From: Bacteroidaceae bacterium
Lineage (GTDB): Bacteria > Bacteroidota > Bacteroidia > Bacteroidales > Bacteroidaceae
Direction: 5' to 3'
DNA: 21,353 nt
NCBI GenBank assembly: GCA_016284115.1
Contig: JAEEOD010000343.1
Span: forward strand, 1-21,353
This document shows positions 15,216 through 21,353 of the stretch, piece by piece (within the stretch, counting starts at the first letter, position 1; each line of letters starts with the position of its first letter). Under the pieces are notes generated by a model. It did no database searches and was not told the DNA's origin. It worked only from the letters and a program-made list of their open reading frames with translations. Both the position numbers and the translations under genes were made by a program.

Positions 15216-15787
15216 CAATAGATGTCGCTGCCATCGTAGGAGTCGCCTCCCACAATGCCGTCCAGGCCTTCGTAACCCTCGGCATCAATCTCGTCGTTGT
15301 TGAAGCCCTGATCGCCGTAAAAGTCCTCGCCCAAGTCGTCTGAGCCTGCAGTGAGTTTCTTCTCCATCTCGTCGAAGTCAACGGTCTGTGCAGGTGCTTC
15401 GCCACGACTCTTGGTGCATACGGGTTTGTCGAGATCCTTGCCTGTGATGACATCCATCAGTTTGATGAAGAAACAGCGGTCGGTCATGTAGTCGAACACA
15501 TAGATCAGCTTCTGGTAGGTGTCTTCATCTACCAACTTGCCAATGCGGGTGTCGGACATGATATAGCTGTCGGTCTCAGAGTCGGTATCCATCTCTTCGA
15601 GTGTCACCTCGATGTCTTTGTTCCACTCATCGTCGCACACGAAGAATGATGCCAACTCACCTTCCTTATATCCCACTGCATCGAGGATAGCTTTGTGGAA
15701 ATCCAGGAAGGTAGCATCTGGGTCAATCTGTATTTCCCTCAAGAAATCATCAACCTCATCGGATATGATTGTAAATCTGTAAACCAT
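15215..15787 (-). CDS. pRiA4b ORF-3-like protein with acidic tail
   Basis: This 190-residue protein matches the plasmid pRiA4b ORF-3-like family (PF07929), a small beta-rich fold of unknown function sometimes labelled an IS1096 TnpR passenger. The family start is evident: [19 protein letters not shown], then [16 protein letters not shown], with [15 protein letters not shown] in the middle (~106-120). The last ~50 residues are strongly acidic and glycine-rich and probably disordered. Nothing else indicates a transposon here; the protein sits inside the lpx run, four bases after lpxA and overlapping miaA. That steady position suggests a housekeeping role, but I cannot name it. Confidence 0.82.
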   Translation of the reverse strand: MVYRFTIISDEVDDFLREIQIDPDATFLDFHKAILDAVGYKEGELASFFVCDDEWNKDIEVTLEEMDTDSETDSYIMSDTRIGKLVDEDTYQKLIYVFDYMTDRCFFIKLMDVITGKDLDKPVCTKSRGEAPAQTVDFDEMEKKLTAGSDDLGEDFYGDQGFNNDEIDAEGYEGLDGIVGGDSYDGSDIY

Positions 15788-15791
15788 AATA

Positions 15792-16571
15792 TTATCCAGT
15801 TATAATGCCTCGTTTAGAACTTCTTATGAAATCTACAATATACTTGATTTCTGGCGTCATCACCATTTCATCTTCAATCTTACGTAGGGCGTTGGTAACA
15901 TTCAGTCCGCTCTGGTAAATGATACGGTAGGCATTGTGAATCTGTTCGATAGTTTCGTTAGAGAAACCACGACGACGCAGGCCTACAATATTGATACCAC
16001 AATAGATGGTAGGTTCACGACCTGCTATGATATAGGGAGGAATGTCTTTAGAGAAGCGGCAACCTCCTTGTATCATGACATAGCCACCTACACGGCAGAA
16101 CTGGTGAACTAGAACAACGGCACTAATGATGGCATTGTCTTCAATCTCGACTTCTCCAGCCAATTTAGTGGAGTTGCCAATGATGATACCACTACCTACC
16201 ACACAATCGTGTGCCACGTGCATGTTCTCCATCAGGAGGTTGTTGCTGCCTACGACTGTCTCGCCCCTTGAGGCGGTACCACGGCTAATGGTAACATTTT
16301 CACGGATGCTATTATTGTCGCCAACAATGGCTACTGTATCCTCACCTTTGAACTTAAGGTCTTGTGGCAACGTACTAATACTGCAACCTGGGAAGAAGGT
16401 ATTGCCAGAACCGATGCGTGCACCATAATGGATGGATACATTGTTCATCAGCACATTGTTGTCTCCTATCTCTACACCTTTATCGATGAAGCAGAAAGGA
16501 CCTATCTGATTGCCATCACCCAACTTAGCAGCAGGGTCAACATATGCCAACGGACTGATTTGATTGCTCAT
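15792..16571 (-). CDS. lpxA: Acyl-ACP--UDP-N-acetylglucosamine O-acyltransferase LpxA
   Basis: This enzyme catalyses the first step of lipid A synthesis, moving an R-3-hydroxyacyl chain from ACP to the 3-OH of UDP-GlcNAc in the cytoplasm. The 259-residue length is standard. The N-terminal two thirds consist of hexapeptide repeats (such as IGPFCF, IGDNNV, VGSNNL) forming a left-handed beta helix. The catalytic histidine is H121 in NMHVAHDCVVG. Other family marks are STLPQDLKFKGE (67-78) and ISRGTASRG (95-103). A helical C-terminal part follows. The enzyme acts as a trimer. The gene sits 12 bases after lpxC-fabZ and four bases before the pRiA4b-like gene, in a tight operon. Confidence 0.97.
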   Translation of the reverse strand: MSNQISPLAYVDPAAKLGDGNQIGPFCFIDKGVEIGDNNVLMNNVSIHYGARIGSGNTFFPGCSISTLPQDLKFKGEDTVAIVGDNNSIRENVTISRGTASRGETVVGSNNLLMENMHVAHDCVVGSGIIIGNSTKLAGEVEIEDNAIISAVVLVHQFCRVGGYVMIQGGCRFSKDIPPYIIAGREPTIYCGINIVGLRRRGFSNETIEQIHNAYRIIYQSGLNVTNALRKIEDEMVMTPEIKYIVDFIRSSKRGIITG

Positions 16572-16583
16572 AACTATTCTTGT

Positions 16584-17969
16584 TTACTTATTTTTGACTA
16601 CTTGTGCCATTACTTCTGCTTCTGCTACCTCGTCTTCACCCACGAAGGCATAGCCTCGCATGGTGGTGAGGCCACGATGCAGTGGCTGCATCATCTCTAT
16701 CTTGAACACCAGTGTGTCGCCTGGCACTACTTTTTTGCGGAATTTCACGTTGTTAATCTTTAGTACGTAGGTGGAGTAATGCTCTAACTCATCAACTTGG
16801 TTAAGCACCAGCAGACCACCTGTCTGTGCCATCGCTTCTATCAGCAATACGCCTGGCATGACGGGCTCCAATGGGAAATGTCCCTGAAAGTAGGGCTCGT
16901 TACCAGTGATGTTCTTCACTCCTACGATATAGTCAGGACCAATCTCCACAATCTTATCTACCAGCAACATGGGGTAGCGGTGGGGGATGAGCTGACGTAT
17001 CTTGTTGACATCCATCAACGGCGGGGTGTTGACATCGTATTTAGGCGCCTGCACGTTGTGCAATCTGATCTGGCGACGCATCTCACGAGCAAACTTGTTG
17101 TTGACCGTATGACCAGGACGGGTAGCAATTATGCGTCCCTTGATAGGCTTACCTATCAGCGCCATATCACCAATCAGGTCGAGCAATTTATGACGTGCAC
17201 ACTCGTTGGGCCATACCAACGGCTTGTGCATGATGTAGCCCAGGTGGGTGGCATCCATGTGGGGAACACCCATCACATCAGCTAACTGATCGTATTTGTC
17301 CTGTGACATCTGACGCTCGTATATAACGATAGCATTGTCAAGGTCACCACCTTTGATGAGACCTAATTGCAGCAACGGTTCTATCTCACGCACAAATACA
17401 AAGGTGCGCGCCTTTGCTACCTCATCTTTGAACAAGGTCATATCTTCGAGGGTGGCATATTGGTTAGGCAGGATAGTAGATTCGTAAGAAATAAGTACGT
17501 TAAGGCTGAATTCGTCATCAGGTAATACGATGATAGATGAACCATTCTTTTCGTTGCGGAATTCTATTTTAGACTTGATAACGAAATAGTCTTTTACTGA
17601 GTTTTGCTCAACGGTACCCACACGCTCAATATTCTCCACATAATACTGGGCACTACCATCCAATATGGGGAATTCAGGACCATCGACTTGTATGAGACAG
17701 TTGTCGATGCCTGCAGCATAGATTGCTGCCAAACCGTGTTCTACTGTGCTTACTTTGACACCGTTTTTGCTGAGTACAGTGCCTCGAGTAGTTTCTGTTA
17801 CGTTTTCGGCTATAGCATCAATTATTGGCTGTCCTTCCAAATCGGTACGTTGTATTTTGTAGCCGAAATTGTCGGGAGCCGGATTAAAGGTTACAGTGAG
17901 GTTCAAACCTGTGTGCAATCCTTTGCCGCTTAGAGAGAAGCTCTCTTTCAGTGTTTTCTGCTTTAACAT
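16584..17969 (-). CDS. lpxC-fabZ: Fused LpxC deacetylase / FabZ dehydratase
   Basis: This is a bifunctional enzyme typical of Bacteroidetes. The LpxC half (~1-305) removes the acetyl group from UDP-3-O-acyl-GlcNAc, the committed step of lipid A synthesis. Its zinc ligands are H78 (TVEHGL), H260 and D264 (RHKLLDLIGD), with H287 in RPGHTVNN as general acid. The FabZ half (~318-461) dehydrates 3-hydroxyacyl-ACP for fatty acid elongation: catalytic H364 in GHFPLEPVMPG and E378 in LIEAMAQTGG. A short linker (~306-317) joins the two. The two activities compete for the same 3-hydroxyacyl-ACP pool, so the fusion may help balance lipid A and phospholipid synthesis; that is inference. Its start is one base after the lpxD stop. 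Confidence 0.97.
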   Translation of the reverse strand: MLKQKTLKESFSLSGKGLHTGLNLTVTFNPAPDNFGYKIQRTDLEGQPIIDAIAENVTETTRGTVLSKNGVKVSTVEHGLAAIYAAGIDNCLIQVDGPEFPILDGSAQYYVENIERVGTVEQNSVKDYFVIKSKIEFRNEKNGSSIIVLPDDEFSLNVLISYESTILPNQYATLEDMTLFKDEVAKARTFVFVREIEPLLQLGLIKGGDLDNAIVIYERQMSQDKYDQLADVMGVPHMDATHLGYIMHKPLVWPNECARHKLLDLIGDMALIGKPIKGRIIATRPGHTVNNKFAREMRRQIRLHNVQAPKYDVNTPPLMDVNKIRQLIPHRYPMLLVDKIVEIGPDYIVGVKNITGNEPYFQGHFPLEPVMPGVLLIEAMAQTGGLLVLNQVDELEHYSTYVLKINNVKFRKKVVPGDTLVFKIEMMQPLHRGLTTMRGYAFVGEDEVAEAEVMAQVVKNK

Positions 17970-17970
17970 T

Positions 17971-19008
17971 TTAAAGAGTTTTGTCTTTAAGTTCGTTTAA
18001 TTCTTTACGTAATGCATTGAGCTCTCTATACATATCAGGCAGTCGTTTCATAATAGCCTGCACCTTGAACCATCCCTTGTCCTCAATGGGTAAAGTACCC
18101 ATCATGGTCTTCCCGTCAGGGATAGAACTGATAATGCCAGATTGAGGTCCCAGTGTAACATGGTTGCCAATGGTGAGGTGACCTGATATGCCTACCTGAC
18201 CAGCGATAACACACCATTCACCCATTTTTGCTGAACCTGCCAAACCAGATTGTGCAGCGATGACTGTGTTAGCACCTATCTCATCGTTATGCGCAATCTG
18301 AATAAGGTTATCAAGTTTAACACCTTTGTGCACGATAGTAGAACCCATCGTAGCTCGGTCTACACAGGTATTAGCGCCAATCTCTACGTTGTCCTCAATG
18401 ATGACATTCCCTATCTGTGGGATCTTGTTATATCCTTCGGGAGTAGGAGCAAAACCGAAACCATCGGCACCTATCACCACACCTGAATGTAAAGTCACAT
18501 GATTACCAATCTGGCAATCATGGTAAATGTTGACACCTGAGTAAATGAGCGAACCTTCACCAATACGGGCGTTCTTACCTACATATGTGTGAGGATAAAT
18601 CTGGGTATTGTCGCCAATTACTACACCTTCATCAATAACAACATACTCGCCGATATAAACATTTTTGCCAATTTGGGCACTCTCTGCGATAATAGCTGTT
18701 GAGGCAATCCCTTTGCTTTGAGTTTTGCTCTGTTCGTATAGGGTCATTAATTTAGCAAGGGTTTCATAGGCATTATCTACCTTGATGAGGGTAGCTTTGA
18801 TGGGCTTCTCTGGTACAAAGTCACGATTGACCAGCACGATGCTGGCCTCAGTGTCGTAGATATAATGTTCATATTTTGGATTCGAGAGGAAAGTAATGCT
18901 GCCTGGCTTGCCTTCTTCAATCTTGGCAAAAGTGTTGACACTAGCATCGGTATTACCAATGATCTCACCTTGTACGAAAGCAGCTATTTGTCTTGCTGAA
19001 AATTCCAT
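17971..19008 (-). CDS. lpxD: UDP-3-O-acylglucosamine N-acyltransferase LpxD
   Basis: This enzyme adds the second hydroxyacyl chain, N-linked at position 2, in the third step of lipid A synthesis. The 345-residue length fits. An N-terminal uridine-binding domain (~1-100, [18 protein letters not shown]) is followed by hexapeptide repeats forming a left-handed beta helix (~105-300). The catalytic histidine is H240 in [10 protein letters not shown]. The GADGFGFAP motif (180-188) is typical of LpxD. A C-terminal helix (~315-345, [15 protein letters not shown]) should bind ACP. It appears to be the first gene of the lpxD, lpxC-fabZ, lpxA, pRiA4b-like, miaA operon, with a candidate promoter box in the 96-base gap behind pyrF. 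Confidence 0.97.
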   Translation of the reverse strand: MEFSARQIAAFVQGEIIGNTDASVNTFAKIEEGKPGSITFLSNPKYEHYIYDTEASIVLVNRDFVPEKPIKATLIKVDNAYETLAKLMTLYEQSKTQSKGIASTAIIAESAQIGKNVYIGEYVVIDEGVVIGDNTQIYPHTYVGKNARIGEGSLIYSGVNIYHDCQIGNHVTLHSGVVIGADGFGFAPTPEGYNKIPQIGNVIIEDNVEIGANTCVDRATMGSTIVHKGVKLDNLIQIAHNDEIGANTVIAAQSGLAGSAKMGEWCVIAGQVGISGHLTIGNHVTLGPQSGIISSIPDGKTMMGTLPIEDKGWFKVQAIMKRLPDMYRELNALRKELNELKDKTL

Positions 19009-19036
19009 AACTTTTAGTCAATTATCTATTTGGCTA

Positions 19037-19044
19037 CAAAAATA
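19037..19044 (-). promoter_or_regulatory. Candidate -7 promoter element of the lpxD operon
   Basis: On the minus strand TATTTTTG (19044-19037) matches TAnnTTTG and would give a leader of about 25 bases before the lpxD ATG at 19008. No TTTG is found near 19 bases upstream. The rest of the 96-base gap is A/T-rich with two small inverted repeats: CATTTA/TAAATG (19059-19064 and 19072-19077) and AAAAATG/CATTTTT (19083-19098). Neither is a convincing pyrF terminator. Confidence 0.35.
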
Positions 19045-19104
19045 CTGCCTTTTTTTGACATTTACTGCATCTAAATGGCATAAAAAATGTTCATTTTTCC
19101 TAAT

Positions 19105-19929
19105 TCAGACTATTTCTTGTAATTGTATTGCCATTTGCTGCTGTAAATCCTTGGCTGCATGGCGTGCAGCCTCTGAAAAAGCAGGAGTGTTGTCGGCATA
19201 GATGATACCTCGGCTGGAGTTGACAATCAAGCCACACTGATTGTTCATGCCATACTTGCACACCTCTTCCAGCGAACCTCCTTGGGCACCTACACCAGGC
19301 ACCAATAGGAAGTGCTCGGGGACAATTCTCCGGATGTCTTCGAAAGCTTTGCCTTGCGTGGCACCTACCACATACATCAACTGGTCGGCATTTGCCCATT
19401 CCTGTGACTTGCGCAACACTTTCTCGAACAGGCGTTCGCCTTTGGTGTCAGTAGTGAGCTGAAAATCGTGGGAACCTTTATTGCTGGTGAGCGCCAATAG
19501 GATAACCCACTTGTCCTCGTAGCCCAAGAAAGGCTTCACACTGTCTTCACCCATATAAGGGGCTACGGTAACAGCATCGACCCTGCCTTCTTCGAAGAAA
19601 CAGCGTGCATACATGGCTGAGGTGTTGCCTATGTCGCCTCGTTTGGCATCAGCGATGATGAACTGGTCGGGGTAGTTATCCTTGATATAGTTGACGGTCT
19701 TCTCGAAAGCCACCCAGCCCTTGACGCCCATGCACTCGTAGAAAGCCAAGTTAGGCTTGTAGGCGATGCAAAGGTCGGCTGTAGCGTCGATAATAGCCTT
19801 GTTAAATGCAAAGATTGGGTCGTCGTCCTGCAGCAGGTGCTGGGGAATCTTCTTGATGTCGGTGTCCAGACCTACGCACAGGAACGACTGTTTACGTGTG
19901 ATATTCTCAAATAATTGTTCTTGATTCAT
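19105..19929 (-). CDS. pyrF: Orotidine 5'-phosphate decarboxylase (long form)
   Basis: This enzyme decarboxylates OMP to UMP in the last step of de novo pyrimidine synthesis. At 274 residues it belongs to the longer PyrF type 2 group. Key residues are visible: GLDTD (20-24), the catalytic cluster [13 protein letters not shown] (91-103) with D94, K96 and D99, and [11 protein letters not shown] (120-130) lining the active site. The C-terminal phosphate loop includes VVGATQG and [10 protein letters not shown]. The start lies five bases after the stop of the upstream DUF4153 gene, implying a shared transcript. A 96-base gap separates it from lpxD. Confidence 0.96.
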   Translation of the reverse strand: MNQEQLFENITRKQSFLCVGLDTDIKKIPQHLLQDDDPIFAFNKAIIDATADLCIAYKPNLAFYECMGVKGWVAFEKTVNYIKDNYPDQFIIADAKRGDIGNTSAMYARCFFEEGRVDAVTVAPYMGEDSVKPFLGYEDKWVILLALTSNKGSHDFQLTTDTKGERLFEKVLRKSQEWANADQLMYVVGATQGKAFEDIRRIVPEHFLLVPGVGAQGGSLEEVCKYGMNNQCGLIVNSSRGIIYADNTPAFSEAARHAAKDLQQQMAIQLQEIV

Positions 19930-19934
19930 ATAGG

Positions 19935-21353
19935 TTATTCTTTTGTTTCTTCGTCTTCAAAATTCAAAGGTGTATTCTTGAATGCAGATTCACGCAGGAA
20001 GAGCAAGCCTTCTAGATGCATGTCTTTCTTGGATGGTGCCTTATCACTTGGCTTAGACTCAACTTCGAAGAACCATATCAGTAGGGTACCTTCGTTATTC
20101 TCTACAGTAAAAGGCTGTTGTTTGCTCTCATCGGCAGCAATCTCTTGCAGTTGTCGGAAAGGAATGCCAAATCGGGTGTTGTAGAGCAAGGTGTCTTGCG
20201 AATAGATGAGGTCCATATACAGTGTACTATCTGTATTAGCAAGGATTTGCTCTCTTTGCCAGTCGTCTACCTGCATCACCTTCTGGAAGTTGCCTTGTGG
20301 CACCGAAGCCATTTCCTCTCGCATATTAGCGTAAGGAGATTCGATGGTAGCGGGGTCTATTGGTTCTTGATCAGTACCGAATGGCTCACTTGGTCCTTCG
20401 TAGTAGGGGCTGGTATGCAGATCTACCAGGCCGTCTAACCATCGGCTCACTAATGAATCGCCTTGCAGTTCAAACTTCAGGTAGCTTAGCTTTCCTTTCA
20501 GTATGTCGGCATCGTGTTTGTCCATTGTCTGGATAAGACTGTCAAAACGGGTATAGTCTAAAGGAAGTTGCACTCCTGTACGTTGGAAGATGCCATCTAC
20601 TTCTCTTGTTAGCAAACAACGAGTATTAGCTGTCAAATTCCAAGGGCCTACAGAGGCAATGAAAAATACCACCGCAAATGAAATCAAAATCCACATGATG
20701 CGTTTGCCTTGTTTGAGCAAAAGGTAGATGCACACCACATAGCACCAGATATTGAATAACAGTACATAGGTACGTGCTACGGTAAAGCCGTAATCGGATA
20801 TGCGTCGCCAGATACCTACCGTCATAAGTACCAGCAACGGCAAAGCCAAGATGGCTAACGAGCGTACCAATTTTTTGTCGAAAGACTTATCTTCGTGCAA
20901 AAGCAGGGGATAAACAAGGGTAGTGATAAATAGCATACCCATCATCATGGTGGTGACCAACCAAACTACGCCTCCACTGGGAAGCTCCCAGGTAAAGAGT
21001 ATTCTAAACAAGTAGAAGTAGAGGGTAATGAGATAGGCTGCTTGTAAAGGAACAAACAATGCATGCACTACTACACGTCCAAAATCGTTCATTCGATTGA
21101 TATTGGTGTCGTGCTTGGCTGCATCTTTGGGAATTTGCATCATCAGCAATATGACATTGATGGTGAACATACAGATAATCACCATAGAAAGATAGAACTC
21201 ATCGGGCAAGTCTAAGTCGAACAGCTCCTGGATACCCCAAAGCAAGAGCTCAATGCCACCCAACAAGATGCCACTTACCAATGTGGACAACAAAGCACCA
21301 ATGATGATGTCCCAACCAAAATTCCATGACTCTATGTCGTTTTTCCTCCCTAA
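19935..21353 (-). CDS. DUF4153-family membrane protein (5' end beyond right edge)
   Basis: This is a large integral membrane protein of the DUF4153 type, function unknown. The reading frame is open right to the window edge, so the true start lies outside and 472 residues are visible. Translation from within the window could only start at an internal TTG, so I treat it as partial. The visible N-terminal half has about six to seven hydrophobic helices (such as [15 protein letters not shown] and [20 protein letters not shown]). The C-terminal ~200 residues are soluble, ending in a highly charged tail. That half holds proline- and acid-rich stretches near [15 protein letters not shown] and a final domain with [10 protein letters not shown]. 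pyrF follows after five bases. No catalytic motif is recognised. Confidence 0.8.
   Translation of the reverse strand, partial: LGRKNDIESWNFGWDIIIGALLSTLVSGILLGGIELLLWGIQELFDLDLPDEFYLSMVIICMFTINVILLMMQIPKDAAKHDTNINRMNDFGRVVVHALFVPLQAAYLITLYFYLFRILFTWELPSGGVVWLVTTMMMGMLFITTLVYPLLLHEDKSFDKKLVRSLAILALPLLVLMTVGIWRRISDYGFTVARTYVLLFNIWCYVVCIYLLLKQGKRIMWILISFAVVFFIASVGPWNLTANTRCLLTREVDGIFQRTGVQLPLDYTRFDSLIQTMDKHDADILKGKLSYLKFELQGDSLVSRWLDGLVDLHTSPYYEGPSEPFGTDQEPIDPATIESPYANMREEMASVPQGNFQKVMQVDDWQREQILANTDSTLYMDLIYSQDTLLYNTRFGIPFRQLQEIAADESKQQPFTVENNEGTLLIWFFEVESKPSDKAPSKKDMHLEGLLFLRESAFKNTPLNFEDEETKE

Noticed and set aside
15215..15787. Reading the pRiA4b ORF-3-like gene as evidence of an insertion sequence.
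   Set aside because: There are no terminal inverted repeats, target duplications or transposase, and it is translationally coupled to miaA.
1..21353. CRISPR arrays, tRNA genes, phage or conjugative genes, and defence systems.
   Set aside because: No regularly spaced repeats, cloverleaf-like segments or matching protein motifs were seen by eye on either strand.

Overview
This looks like a chromosomal housekeeping segment of a Gram-negative member of the Bacteroidales (Bacteroides/Prevotella-like). Three things point there. Several genes have promoters of the Bacteroidetes type (TTTG, 19 bases, TAnnTTTG). LpxC and FabZ are fused into one lipid A enzyme. The gene content (DUF5715 lipoprotein, DUF4153 membrane protein, pRiA4b ORF-3 protein next to lpxA, ruvC-pulA neighbourhood) is typical of that group. 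There is no phage, transposase, CRISPR array, tRNA or rRNA that I can see.

Layout. Left (1-1819, minus strand): the N-terminal part of a SulP anion transporter cut by the window edge, then pheS. A compact divergent promoter between 1849 and 1886 separates pheS from a plus-strand block (1901-9153). That block holds a 16-codon upstream ORF, ruvC, a palindrome-rich non-coding insert, a lipoprotein type I pullulanase, a double-domain ABC ATPase, a membrane PAP2 phosphatase, a periplasmic PAP2 acid phosphatase, and the bifunctional NAD(P)HX repair enzyme. A convergent DUF5715 lipoprotein follows on the minus strand (9166-9831), then plus-strand truA, an M1 aminopeptidase lipoprotein, and a Rid/chorismatase-like protein (to 14316).

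Right (14313-21353, minus strand): read in transcription order, a DUF4153 membrane protein (cut by the window edge), pyrF, lpxD, lpxC-fabZ, lpxA, a pRiA4b ORF-3-like acidic protein and miaA. The lpxD-to-miaA genes are almost contiguous and probably form one operon making lipid A precursors: LpxA adds the first acyl chain to UDP-GlcNAc, the LpxC domain deacetylates, LpxD adds the second acyl chain, and the FabZ domain helps supply hydroxyacyl-ACP.

I do not see a clear undescribed multi-gene system. The most interesting signals are small: the mirror-image divergent promoter with both directions built from one ~36-base core, the short ORF in front of ruvC that may be a remnant of a lost gene, the palindrome-rich spacer after ruvC, an inverted 18-base A/T repeat flanking the pulA-ABC pair, an ABC ATPase whose first nucleotide-binding domain has lost its catalytic glutamate and H-switch histidine, and a probable leaderless Rid-family gene. 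No gene-free stretch exceeds 300 bases.
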